DNA of 64,000 nucleotides. It comes from Zasmidium citrigriseum (lineage: Eukaryota > Ascomycota > Dothideomycetes > Mycosphaerellales > Mycosphaerellaceae). Position 1 is the stretch's first letter. Every line of letters starts with the position of its first letter. Location of the stretch: the NCBI GenBank assembly GCA_002786025.1, contig NHNW01000045.1:124001-188000 (forward strand), read 5' to 3'. This document shows, in pieces, positions 22,493-34,728 of this stretch. The translations under genes were made by a program, and so were the position numbers. The notes beneath the pieces were generated by a model that worked only from the letters and a program-made list of their open reading frames with translations, ran no database searches and was not told the DNA's origin.

Positions 22493-25400
22493 AGATGAGC
22501 AAGCATGATGTTTACGGACGTACGAATTCGACGCCGAACACGCACGCACTTCGATTCTAAAAGATAGAAGGTCCCGAGTGAGAACAGTCTCGGGACGACC
22601 TTGATGAGACGACGGCGGCCGCATTCTGCCGGTCGAGAACAAGCAGCGACAAGCGACATCCATGCATTTGAGGACCCGGCGTTTTGGGCAACTTCGTCCA
22701 CGAGATGGAGCGTTTTCGGCTGCTCTCCTCCTCAAAACGCTCGTCGTCTGCACAGACACAGATTTTCCAGGCCACTACAGTTTCTTCGACCATTTCTCCT
22801 TCACAACTTCGGGCCGACTACATACTTCACTTCGATCTTGAGGAATCCAGAAAATGTTCACATCGACTTTTACCAGGATGACTTTGATTCGCTTCTTCTC
22901 GGTGCCTGCTGCTAAGAACAGCGGCAATTACCTTTTCGCGCGGCTGGATACCCACTTCGTTCTTGATCTTTTTCCAACCCCTTGTCTGGATGTGTCTCAA
23001 CGAATCAGAGCAAAGGCTTTACTCATCCTCATCTGTCGTCCAGGGGAAAGGAGGGTTGTGTTTATTTTTGGTGGGATATGGGATGAAAGAGAGGGCATGC
23101 CTTAGTAGTATTACTTAACCTCTATTTTCCAAAAGAGCTTCGGATGGACTGACGAAGACTGCACGGGTTCCTTTCCCCGAGATGTTTCTTCACTGCTTGC
23201 GCGCTCGTTCCCTGACCATCAGTCCACTCTTCATTTTGCCCTATCTCGACCTACTTGGTCCCCTGAAACAAGTGTTGCAGGCGGATACGAGCAAAGAATG
23301 GAGAATAGGGCAAGTATTTTCACTTTCGCTTCCTCAGGCAACCAGTGCAGAGCCCGACGTCTCAAAGGGGTGGATTTTCGGCATGGGTTCGGTTGCGGCG
23401 AAGTAGGACCGGGGGCCGATGAACAAGCGTTGCGGACAAGTTTGCAGATTTCGAAGTTCTAGACGTGTGGATCATGTTGCTAAAAATTTAGCAGGGCGCG
23501 ATGGTTTGTCCACGAGGGGTTGTGGATGTTGCATGTGAAGATGGATGGGCGCTTGTAGGAGGGTGTTGCACTCGTCCGCGGATGGAATGGGGAGGTGAGG
23601 TAAGGCTGTAAAAGTTTCAACGAGGCGACGGTGTAGGTGGGATTCCTGGAGAGTGGATTTCCGCGCTCCGCGCCACGGGGAGGATGTGGTAGTTACGGAC
23701 GAAAGAATTTCTTTAGCAAGTAAGAATGAAGGAGAGGTTGGGAGGATCAACGTCACACTATAGGCCTTTCTCTTTCGGAGGAGATACCGAGTCTGAGGAA
23801 GCGTGGACCTGAACAGGTAAGAGCGGTTTTCAGTTTTGGGAGTCTGGGGTGGAGAGTTGCGAGCACGAGGACGGCCTGGTAATTGAAGATGGCTGTTGGT
23901 GGGAGGAAGTGGGAAGGTTTGGCCGGCGGCTTTGATACCCGACCTCACGTTGTCAAAGTCTGGGGCCGGATGGAAGGGATCGACAACTTCGAGACCTCAT
24001 TTTGGGTGTGGGAAATACGGCGGTAATATGGGGTGACGGGCCCGCGCGTAGCCGTATGGTTGATGACGGCAGTTGCAGGGCATGACAAAGAGAAGAGAGA
24101 CAGCCCTAGGGTGGAGCGGTGAAGGATTGGAATTGGGATGGGGAACAAGGTGGTATTGCGGGCTCTCTCTCGTTGTGGTGTTTGCGATGGACGCAAGGGG
24201 AAGGAGAGCACGCTGGACTGGGCTGTACGAGTGCGAGGGACGATGGTGCTTGAGGTGGATGCGATGTCGACCAAGTCGACATGTACATGGATGGAATCGT
24301 TCTCGCGACTTGGAGAAGATGTCTGTCGTCGGTCACGGCACGTCGTTGATGAAGAGCTTGGTCATGCCAGCGGCGAGGTTGCCAAGTTCGTCCTTTGGAG
24401 AGGAAAGGGGCTTTTGGTGGTGAGTATCTTCGAATAGCTGACGGTATTGACTGACCCAGGCGAAGACAGCAAAAACTTCGACGCGTCATTATTCATTGGT
24501 TGATTGGGACCGATCAAAGTCTTGCACACAAGAGTTGTCTGACCCAGCTTCAAGAGCAGGGGACATGCCATGATGCCTCCAAGTTCTTCAACCGCCCAAG
24601 TGTCCAAGGATCACAGACCGAGTGTCGTCCGCTGGTGGCTCTTCACGACTGAGCCAGTGAACTGCATGAGGAGCTCGATGTTGAAGGACGAGCTCTTCGT
24701 TTAGCGATGGATGGCTCTCAATCATGACCTTCGCTGTCTTGAAGACTCAGCCTGGACGTCTTTGCAAGCCCTGAACATCATCAGTCCCCTCAAGAAGTAC
24801 TTGCCAGGTACGCGTCTCCGCACTTTAGTCCACTGTCCATGCCGATGGAGGACGACTTTCAGCTTCGAGTCGCGCTCGATTCGATATGGGATCGATAACG
24901 ATACGTCTCTCACCTCCAAGACCCTCGGCTGTTGCATTCGGCATATTGACCCATCGATCCGAGTTTGGAACCTGGAAAGTCAGGCTCTGACGTCCCTCCA
25001 GAAGTTCGCTGTGAGCTGTCGAAGCGCACTCGTGCTCGACTGCAGAGACTGAGAGACAGTGAGCTTTGAAACGCCAACCAGCATCGTGTTCGATCGATTG
25101 GGCGTCAGGAAACGAGAAGATACGAGAAGCTCAAGGTCGAGATGAGAGTAGCGAAACGCAAAGAGGAACGCATCGAGGGAGGAAGTCGCGAGGACATGAC
25201 ATTGTCGCACTTCTCGCATCGAAGCGAAGGTCGGGACGAATACGCACCTTTGCCAGCCGGCCATATAACGTCTTTTCGACGATGCTCTATTCATTGCCCA
25301 ATCTTGATCGGACTCTGCTCCGTGGACGACGAGTCATATCTAATGAAGGCCAAGCATGCTGATTCAGTTGTATAGGGCGAAGTGAGGGCTTCAATTGATG

Positions 25401-27494
25401 GTGCTTACCTTGCATCTGGGGTGGTCTGCGTCGCGCAAGACGTCTGCACATCAACGCGGTATTCTGCGCGCCAGATGGACTAGGGAAGAGCATGTGAGAG
25501 GTCATCTGTCGAGATGAAAGACTGCACTCACCCGCACATTTCAAGCACCCTGAAACTTGACACCTCAGGTCATCAGGCACAAATTTTCCATGCCCGGTTT
25601 CAGAGCCAGCATCATGACCGTGCCGATCCAAGTTCCCATGTCATGTCAACGACGCCCAACCGCCAGCCTCACAACCGTTCTTCGTTGTGCGACGTTAAGA
25701 GAGGGGGAATAATGCCCCGAACGATCGAACCAAGGTACGAGTCTGGTCTTACTTGCACGATTTGTCTCGGATGTCCAACCAGCAACGACGTGGCCGGCAT
25801 GACGAGGCTCGCCAGCACGTGTCGAACCATGGTCGTGCCTCGAAGCTTTGTTCTAGCGCATCCCTGGGGATGGGCAGCCGGCGGGCCGAAGCCACTTCGG
25901 CAGGCGATCCTGGAGATGCCGGTCTCACATTTTTGTGGTCGTCAGGATGGGTGGGCTGGAGCTGTGAGAGGTTGGAATTCTTTCCTTCTCCTGCAGTGTG
26001 CATGATCAAGAAAAAGGGGAAGAATGTCGCTGTTTGATGTCGCTACACCAACAGTATGGTACCGTCGGCAGCGGGCTGCTGTTGGCCGTGGGTGGACGGA
26101 ATCGGTTAACGAAGTTTGCGAGGCGAACTTTGCTTCTGATCTTCCGGTGAGAGCGGTTGCTTGGCGTGGCGGTGCCTACGTTGACGATGCCCAATCTCTG
26201 CGCAAAAGATTGATACTTGCTGCGGACTGTGTCTCGTCGACGAAGGCGAAATGTACTGATTGAATAGGAGGCTCCGTTGGCGTGGCGAAGGCGTTGCGAC
26301 TGAAGAGTGGCGCATCGCTGCAGGTGTCCATCCCACGTCCAATCGCCAACGAAGCAAGCCGTCATCGATATGCACGAAACTGCAGCAAGCCGCTCCTAAG
26401 GCGTGTCAGAGTTTTGAGTCATGGCCCTTTTGCATGTGCGCGAACTCCTCATTAGGCGATTCGAGGAGTGGATAGTGAGATGAGGCAGCGTTTGACTGTC
26501 CTTCAAAGAGTCACATCTCGTCCAGTGTGCTGGCCAGCAGTCATACTGCTGAAAAGGGATGGAGGCAGTCTTCAACGTCACATGTACCTCTGTAGCGGTT
26601 CGCGTGAAGGATTGGTGATCTTGCTTCGGCGATCCGGAGATACGAGTGGATGAGAGTGGGAGTCGTGAGGAGGAGCAAGGCGTGGGCGCGGCTGTTATGA
26701 TTGTTGCCTGGGTCACAAAGAAAACGCATCGCCGGGCAGTGAGGCTGCTGTGCGACGGCGAGCGCGGAAGATGCTGCTCTCAGCGCAGCGGGTGGTGCAG
26801 AGGGAGAGCCGGAAATAGAGGGAGAGAAAGCATTGTGGTCAAGCAAGGATGCGTGTCATCGTCCGGCCGTGCAGCGATTGTTGTGTGTGCAAACGGGGCC
26901 CGGACGGCACAACAGTGAAAGGGAAGCTGTGCAGATGTAAACGGCCAGCATCCATCAGACGTATAGCCTGTGACAGCACTGAAGAACGATTAAATAATCA
27001 TTTGATGGTGAATTGACGAGACTCGAGCGGATGTCTTGAACAGTTGCCCGGCCTCGCCTCGCCAAGCCTGCGCTCAGCACAGGCCCCTGTTTTCGCTTCC
27101 CTCCTAATAACTTTTTCAACGACGCTCGCTCCTTCTCTCTTCACGCAACCTCCATCACGAGGAAGACGACCAACCCCGTCTTCGCGCCGTGTCTGTCCCC
27201 TCCGAGACAGCACCTCCGCCACCGCTCCGCCGACGGTTTCTTGCTCCCCGCAGAAACTCGCCCACGGCACGCCTCACCACCCACGTCGTGCGTCGCTGCA
27301 GCACCCGACGCCCGCTCCACCCTGTGACGACCTCGCCGGCGACCTCCAGTCTCCGCCGCGTCCAGCGCCATCCCTCTCCGCTCCACCTCGAGCACTAATA
27401 CACCCGGCGCGCCCTCGACGTGTCTAATTCCATCGCTACCGCGCGACTCGACCCCCACACGCCTCCTCACACGACTCTGCCGCCCGTCTCGCAT
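22493..27494. other. 5-kb region without recognised gene, upstream of eIF4G
   Basis: No frame in this stretch looks convincingly coding. The right end must contain the eIF4G promoter and 5' UTR, and the left end the homeobox 3' UTR. One patch on the minus strand near 24345-24560 is protein-like ('PKDELGNLAAGMTKLFINDV' just before a stop at about 24343). Upstream in the same frame it is interrupted by two adjacent stop codons. I found no repeats or transposon ends. Confidence 0.4.
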
Positions 27495-30400
27495 ATGACC
27501 AGCGCAGTCTCCGCCGCCGCACCTCCGCCGCAACACGCCAGCACGCCTTCGCTCTCTGCCTCCGGTACGACTTCGCCGAACTCAGGAGCTGTGCCGGCAC
27601 AGCATCCTGTGAGGTCGTACGCAACCGCTACCAAGACGGCGACTCCACCTACTTCGGCTGGAGCCTCCGCGCCCGCCCAGCATGCAAAGACCGCTTCAGA
27701 TGCTCAGATGAACGGTGCTACGGCGCAAGGAGGCTCTCAGCCCACCAACAACATGAACGGTCACGACCACGGCCGCAAGCCGTCAGTTGTCATCAACGCC
27801 TCAGGCGCATCCGGCAGCTACCCCAACGGCGGCCCGGTTCAGAATGGCGGCAACAGACCTGCCATCAACTTCGGCTCAATGAGCGCTGCTGGCGCCGAGC
27901 CTCAGGGCGGCAACCCGCCATTTCAGCAGCAGAATGCTTCACTGCCGGCTCCTCGTCAGCAGGACCCGCGTGTGACCTCGCCAGCGCATTCACCATCGCC
28001 AATTCCACAGCCTGCGGCAAGCGGAGGCCGCCCGCCATCAATATCTGGCCAGAATAACGGCCTTGCCTTTGGTTCTCTTCCTGCTGACACCGACATGGTA
28101 AGTGATTGGCCACGAACTTTAAAATTCTCGAATTTCGCTGACCACATTTTTAAGATGCGCGGCCAAGTCCCTCAACCTAATATGGGAGCTCTTCCGATGC
28201 ACGAGCGCCGACCTTCGTCGCAGTCCATGCAGTCTGAAATCAGCAACCCCGGCGTCAACATGGGCCGCCCACCATTCGCACAGCAAGGCAGTGGTCGAGG
28301 CCGAGGCTTTGCTGGCGCACAACCTCCATTCATGGGCTCTCCAGGACCTGCCTACCGCCCCATGACTGGCGGACAAGGCCGTGGCACCATACCACCTCAG
28401 TTCAACCCGCAAGGCGGTCCACCTGGCTCGCCCTTCCAGCGAGGAGCGCAGCGCGCAAGCCCTGCTCCCATGCCCGCACAACCACACATGCACCCAGGAC
28501 ACATGGGCGGAAATCCTCAGATGCATTACCCCTACCCACAGCACCTTGGTCCCGGACAACAAGTAAATCATCCCCTTTCTTCTGCTCTCCGCAAGCCGCG
28601 GTCCGACTCGTCAAGCACTGTCCGGCATGTCAGCTCTTCCAGCGACAGAAGGGACAGCCCTCTCGACGAGGAGGCAGCGGTCTTGGCCGAGAAGCCTCCC
28701 CCTTGTTTGCAAATTAGTATTGATAACTCTGATCATATTCTAACCAACACGCGATTGCAACAGGGAATGTACACTATGCCGCAGTTCGACCCCAACGCTG
28801 GCTACTACCAACCGTACTTCTACCCGGGCTACGGCGCCCAGCCGCCACCGAGCCCACGTCCGCAGCAATACCCAAGCCCGTTCCAAGGCCCACCTGGCCC
28901 GGGCATGCAAGCTCCTTTCCATCCACCAGGCACGCCTGCTGGCATGGTTCGCTCATCTTCGCAGGCATCTGAACGCCCACCCTCGAGCCTCGGTCATCCT
29001 CAGACTCCCGCACAGAACGCCCCGGCACCCTCACAGACGCCCCTCAGCAGCCAGCAAGCGCCATCAGCAGCCTCAAGCAGCTTCGTCAAGCCCGCACGAA
29101 AGAGTAACGCGATCAAGATTACTGACGCTCAGGGTAACGCCGTCAACTTCACTAAGCCTTCTTCCGCGTCCAGCTCGCAGGCCCAATCGCAAGGTCCGGT
29201 CATCGTCTCGACTCCCAATGCACCAACTCCACCGCCTCGAGTCCCAAGCAGCCAGCACAACCGCACTGAGAGCAAGAGCACCAAGTCTTCCGAGGAGACC
29301 AAGAACGCATTTGCTGAGCAGGTGAGAAAGCAGGCAGAAGAGAACAGGCGGAAGGAGGCCGAAGCGGCGGCGGCTGCAGCGGCGCCAGCGGAGAAGAAGG
29401 AAGAACAGCCGAAGGAAGATGCTGCACAGGCTGCCGAAGTCAAGAAAGCCGCTGCTGAGGCAGAAGAGGCGGCCGCAAAGGCTGCAGCTGACAAGAAGGG
29501 CGAGGAAGCAGCTGCCACCGAGAAGAAGGCCGTCGAGGAAGAGACTGAAGAGGAGCGGAAGAAGAGAGAGGACGAAGAGCTCGAGCGCGAGATTGCTGAG
29601 ATGGAGGCCAAGGAGCGTGAAGAGGAAGAGCGTGAGAAGGCCTACCAGGAGAAGAAGGCAAAGGAGAAGGAAGCCGCCAAGGCGAAGGAGGCCGAAGCTG
29701 CTGCCAAAGCCGACGAGGAACTCAAGCGACAGGAGCGTGAAGCCGAAGCGCGAGAGGAAGCCCGTGAGCGTGAGCGTGAGGCAGAGGCTGCCGCAGAGAA
29801 GAAGGGAGAGCCTGATGAGGAGTCAAAGAACATGTTTGCTGCCCTCAAGAAGCCCAACCTTGGTCCCGGTGCTTCTGCTCCTGCCAGCGGAACTGAGACC
29901 CCAACCTCAGAAGGCACTGCCGCCGAATCCGCCACCGATGCAGAGACCTCAGCTCCCGCGGCATCTCGTGCAGCCGGTGCTCAGAAGCCCAAGCCAGCTC
30001 ACCTCAAGCTGGAGACGAACAAGCCCGTCGAGCGCGCAGAGCCCACTCCTGGTATGCAGGCCCTCAAGTCTGCTCGCTTCCTCGAAGTCCAGGAAGAGGC
30101 CCGGTACCCCGAAGGCGTCAAGTCACCAAACCCGGCCCTCAACCAAGGAAGTGCTCGTAAGGGTAGAGCCTACGACAAGGACTTCTTGCTGCAGTTCCAG
30201 AAGGTCTTCAAGGAGAAGCCCTCAGTCGACTGGGACCAGAAGGTTAAGGAGACTCTCGGCCCCAGCGATGAGCCCGCTTCTGCTCGTCCTGGCTCTGCAC
30301 GCACGCCATCTGGCATGGGTCCTCGACAGAACTCTCGTGCCGGTGGAGCTCCCATGGCCAACTTCGGTGGTGCAATGGGCAACTTCGGCGGTGCTATGGG

Positions 30401-32144
30401 CAACCGTACCTTGCCTCCTGGCACCACCTCACAAGAGCGCTTCATGGCCTCGCAGATGGGCATGCCACCACGCGGCGCTCCTGGCATGACTCGCGCGCCA
30501 AGCAATCTCGGCATGGGCGCTCCCGGCGCTAGTATGGCGCGAACAAACAGCGGCCTCATGATGGGCAACATGGGCGGACCTGGCTCACCACGCCAACCAA
30601 GTGCACGTGGCGGCAAGGGATCCAGCAAGCGTGACGACCGCGCCAAGAGCAAGAGAGAAGAAGCAGAGATGGCTGCGAAGATGCCGCTCACCGCGCACAT
30701 GGAGATCACGCCGCTCGAGAAGTCTCAGACTGGTTGGACGGCCCGCAGCATCGGTCAGCCGATGAACGCCGGCCCAGATCCATCTGGCAACATGGCGCCG
30801 GACATGGTGCAGCGTAAGGTCAAGGCCGCGCTCAACAAGATGACGCCCGAGAAATTCGACAAGATCTCCGACCAGATTCTTGAAATCGCCGCACAGTCCA
30901 AGAACGAGACCGATGGCCGCACCCTCCGCCAGGTCATCCAGCTCACCTTCGAGAAGGCTTGCGATGAAGCTCACTGGGCCGGCATGTACGCTCAGTTCTG
31001 CCACAAGATGCTGACCACCATGAGCACGGATATCCGCGATGAAACCATTAAGGACAAGTCGGGCAATCCAGTCATTGGCGGTGCTCTGTTCCGCAAGTAC
31101 CTGCTCAACCGCTGTCAAGAGGAGTTCGAGCGTGGTTGGCAAGCCAATCTGCCAGAGAAGCCCGAGGGTGAGACTCAAGAGGCAGCATTGCTGTCAGATG
31201 AGTACTACGTCGCCGCTGCCGCCAAGCGTCGTGGTCTGGGTCTCATTCAGTTCATCGGCCAGCTCTACAAGCTTCGCATGCTTACGCTCCGTATCATGCA
31301 CGAGTGCGTTCTGCGTCTGCTCAACTTCGAGGGCGACCCAGATGAAGCTGCTGTCGAGAACTTGACCACCCTTCTCAAGTCGGTTGGTGCCACCATGGAG
31401 GAGGATCCCAACGGCAAGGGCCTCATCGATACCTACTTCGACCGGATCGACCAGGCCATCCTCAAGAACGATTCTCTCCCATCTCGACCGAGATTCATGA
31501 TCATGGACTTGATCGATCTGCGGAAAGCTGGCTGGAAGAGCAAGGACGACGCCAAGGGTCCCAAGACCATCCAGCAGATCCACGCTGAAGCAGAGGCAGC
31601 GGCCGCGAAGCAAGAGGCCGAGCGTGCTCGAAGCCAGCGTGGCGGTCCAGGCGGCGGTCGCATGCCTGCCGGTCGTGGCGACGCCCGCAACTTCTCTGGT
31701 GGTATGCCGCCACCAGTCGACTACAACAAGACCACTGTCGGCATGGACGACTTGCGGAGACTGCAGCAGCGTGGTGCATCTTCGCGTGCCACTGGCAGTC
31801 TCGGCCCAGGCGGCGGTCTTGGCCCATCGCTGGGTCCACGTACTGGCAGCAGACGTGGTGCTGGCAATCTCGGTCCATCTGGTTCTGGAAACACCACGAG
31901 AACCAACACACCACCGGTTGAAGGCAAGAAGGAGGAGCCTACGCAGCAGAACGCATTCAGGTAAGCATTGATCCTCAACTTCCATCACCATGACATGGCT
32001 GACACAACTCACAGCGCGCTTGCATCGCTCGACCCATCTGGCGAACAACCCGAAGAAACCCCCTCCGAAGCAGCGTCGCCGCCAGCTGCCCGGAACCGGT
32101 CAAAGTCACCGCTGGCGGCAGAGAAGGACGAGTCTAACGCATGA
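27495..32144 (+). CDS. Translation initiation factor eIF4G
   Basis: eIF4G is the scaffold of the cap-binding complex eIF4F. Proposed exons are 27495-28097, 28155-28562, 28764-31960 and 32015-32144. Introns are 28098-28154 (57 nt), 28563-28763 (201 nt, branch-like ctaac) and 31961-32014. The spliced protein has 1,445 residues. The N-terminal third is Pro/Gly/Gln-rich and includes 'RSYATATKTATPP'. A charged Glu/Lys/Ala coiled segment covers about 505-700. The eIF4E-binding motif YxxxxLphi appears as 'YDKDFLL' near residue 807. The MIF4G HEAT domain spans about 1015-1245 ('VQRKVKAALNKMTPEKFDK' at its start). A Gly/Arg-rich RNA-binding-like tail follows. The true start is the ATG at 27495; the frame is open further upstream but only from a GTG. 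The first two introns are stop-free multiples of three and could be alternatively retained. Confidence 0.93.
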
Positions 32145-33042
32145 GATACCCCAAGAGTTTTGCGATTCTTCTACGGCTGTACAACATTACTCGGACCCTG
32201 CGATAACCGACTACTTCGGAGCCTTGTGTTTCACTACTACTACCACGACTTCTAATCTTTGCTGCATCAACGGGTCGTTCACAAATGGGATAGAGCTTGC
32301 ATTTTCCACACGTGCGGAGCGTGTTTTCTGCTTCTGCCACTCTTGTGTTACAAAAGTCGTTCACAGCAAATGGGTGTGCTTTTCCAAAAATGGGCGAAGG
32401 CGTTCTTACATGGGATCAGAGAAGAGCGACTAGATCCGCGGCCGGCACTTCCTTTACGTCGGCTGTGGAGAAATGGGATACTTTTTGCGATGCCTGCGAT
32501 GTGTTTATGCGACCTGCCTTTCTTCGATGCTGCGTTCTGCCTTCTTTCTTCTTCTTATCCTGGTTTGGATGGACGAAGAGGTGGTCGTGTGGCTGGTTTT
32601 TGGGCGGTACTTACGACTGCTAATGTGGCCACGCGACGACTGCCGAGCTGATGGGAGGGACGACGGGACGATTAGATTCGACCTCGACGACTGACTTGAC
32701 GCTTGGGACTTCGGCCTGGGGATGTGGAATGGAGAGAATGCGTGTTGATACAAAAGGAAGAGACGAGGAAAAGAGAGAATGGTGGAGAGAGGAGATGTGA
32801 AAAAGGTGCGAGGGAGAATTGGGATGAGTTGGTGCTTCTTCTGATCTTCCTCTGGCTTTTTTCTTCTTTTCTTCTCCAGGACTCCACGGTTGGTTTTGGT
32901 GGAGTGGAGGAAAGTTTTCGAGTGTGTGATGTACATACTGGAGCTTCCTGAGTTTTTTTGGTAGCTTGAGAGAAAATGATGTTCAAAAAAATTCATGTCC
33001 ACTGTGCCTTCCAGTGGTGAGTGATTGTGCCTCCCTTCGAAA
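32145..33042. other. eIF4G 3' flank and left edge of accessory island
   Basis: About 0.9 kb without a believable gene. The first part is T-rich (32300-32600) and is probably the 3' UTR of eIF4G. The remainder is purine-rich (gagagaatggtggagagagg-type sequence near 32780) and leads into the repeat at 33043. Confidence 0.35.
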
Positions 33043-33108
33043 GGGAGGATCGACGTCACGTCGGTCTCCAAACAGGGATCCGTTGCCGAAGCTTTGCGAC
33101 CTCACTTC
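33043..33108 (+). repeat. Direct repeat copy A (diverged copy of thioesterase upstream sequence)
   Basis: Two blocks match the sequence upstream of the thioesterase gene in the same orientation. A 19-bp exact match covers 33043-33061 against 35877-35895. A 30-bp exact match covers 33071-33100 against 35914-35943, followed by a near match through 33108. The spacer between the blocks differs (9 nt here, 18 nt in copy B). The first block contains a CRE-like gacgtcac core. Confidence 0.85.
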
Positions 33109-33129
33109 GTCCTGATCGTCCTCTCTGAT

Positions 33130-34728
33130 TACTGCCATTGAGGTTGACCATCATTACTCTATCAACCTCTATCCTCCCACTGTCGACGCTGAAGGAAAGT
33201 CGGTCCGGGACGGGAGAGTATTTCGCATGCATCGGTTCATCTCGCTGCACATCGAGAGGTCTCGGATCTGGAGGCGCAAAAGCCCTATCTTCAGCAATGG
33301 CTTTCCAAAGACCATCGACTCGCGGGCCGCATATGGAGACTTCTGTTTTTTCGTGAGAAAGCGAGCTTTCAGGCTGGGAAATGCGCCACTGCACAGTATG
33401 AGGCCAAGCTATTTTCCGTGATGGGCGAACAAATTACCAATCAACCTTCGCCGTATTCCTCTGTGCCTCTGGAAAAGTGTAATGTGGACGAATTGTTCGA
33501 ATGGTTCATTCCCGGCGACGCGAACCGAAGAATGCTCCAAAGCATATAACCGCTTATCAGTAGGATTTTCTCGGACCTACAAGTCCCACGTGTTTCATCA
33601 CGGGCAGATGCATCGGGTCGCCGGTCTATTGGGAAGCGTTGGATCCTCGAGCACGATATGGATCTCACGCAGCCGTAATGAGCGACGGCTGTGCTCGATC
33701 TCTCTCGAGGCCGCCTGGCTAATATGATTTGCTGTGCACCACAGCTTTGACGTATCATCGGGATTACAGAGTCGCATCGACAACGCAAAGGGCTTATGGG
33801 TAGTCTCACGGGATGTGGCAAGGGACCAGGTCGATCCCGTATGGATTGAGATATCACGTTCCTAGGAAAAGTTTTGCGGACATGAGCATGAGCCCGCACG
33901 ACTTTTGATCTCCTTGACTGGTCCAGGCCACCCTCAAAATTCCAACTCAGCGTTTCTTTGATCCCTATTCTCCACCACGGAGGAGTCACAGCAGCGGTGT
34001 TTGCATGCCTCATTCGAGAAGATTTCGCACGGGATTACAAGCTTCTGCAACAGAGCGTTTGGAGCGCCATACATCTACTTCAATGGCTTGGCGATGAACT
34101 GCCTCGCGGCTGAATAGATGTTGGACTACCTTCTATTGCAGGATGCATGCCAAACGGCAGATGAGATCGCATCGTGCGGATGACTAAAAGCGGCTTCGAC
34201 CCACACTCATTGGACTATCTCTCTGAATTGATTGTTGAAAGGCTCAAAGATTGGTGTAAAGCAGTCGAGCAAAAGCTTGAGATCGACGTCTTATCCTCGA
34301 CGTCTGTCTTCGCCGTTCCAGATCTCGAGGGAATCTTAAGGGAGGGCGAGATCCACTTGGCGTTTTCGAAAGGGTCTCCAGATGGTCGACTCCCTTGTCT
34401 AATGGGCCAGGAAGTCTTGGTCGGTCGTTACCCGATGCATCACCCGGCAGACGTACAAAAGGTAGGCGCGGTTTATCGACGAGGACTGGCCCACGTCAAG
34501 GATGTAGCGGTATTTGCAACTCGAGGTCCTCGGCCGCTAGCGGACCTGATGTCGAACGAAGACTACGACGATGATCGGTGCTGGATCTGCTGGGTGCCAG
34601 TTCTTGTGGGCGCCTTTACTAATACCGAAACACCCTCCTTGCTTCCCCCGCGAAATCTAGGCATACGCATCGACGATGTCACGCTTGCTATCTCCAACCC
34701 TAAAAGTCATTCCAGAGAAGAGGGATGA
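33130..34728 (+). pseudogene. Disrupted QDE-1-type cellular RNA-dependent RNA polymerase
   Basis: This is the remnant of a cellular RdRP of the RNA-silencing (quelling/QDE-1) type, not a viral polymerase. Pieces of the family's conserved core occur in the expected order but in changing frames, with stops between them. 'RVFRMHRFISLHIE' is near 33215. 'PYLQQWLSKDHRLAGRIWR' is near 33280. 'KAYNRLSVGFSRTYKS' is near 33535. 'HAAVMSDGCA', the 'MxDGC' motif, is near 33675 and is followed by a frame change. 'RIDNAKGLWVVSRD' is near 33775. 'LIPILHHGGVTAAVFACLI' is near 33955. The last 184 codons (34174-34728) are open and include 'LEGILREGEIHLAFSK' and 'YPMHHPADVQKVGAVYRRGL'. The catalytic D-x-D-G-D signature is altered to D-Y-D-D-D near 34560. 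The start of the original gene, and probably its N-terminal third, is not recognisable. Confidence 0.8.

Noticed and set aside
27420..27494. Upstream start for eIF4G at 27420
   Set aside because: The codon there is GTG, not ATG. The first ATG in frame is 27495 and the preceding 25 codons look like 5' UTR.
29129..29611. 160-codon Ser/Ala/Phe-rich frame antisense to eIF4G
   Set aside because: It is the exact complement of the Glu/Lys/Ala coiled-coil codons and has no independent features.
31194..32048. 284-codon frame antisense to the eIF4G MIF4G domain and tail
   Set aside because: It is complementary to strongly conserved coding sequence and resembles no protein family.
33130..34728. Reading the RdRP remnant as an integrated viral polymerase
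   Set aside because: The motifs (M-x-DGC, D-x-DGD-type loop, GEIHLAFS) are those of cellular RNA-silencing RdRPs, not of viral polymerases.
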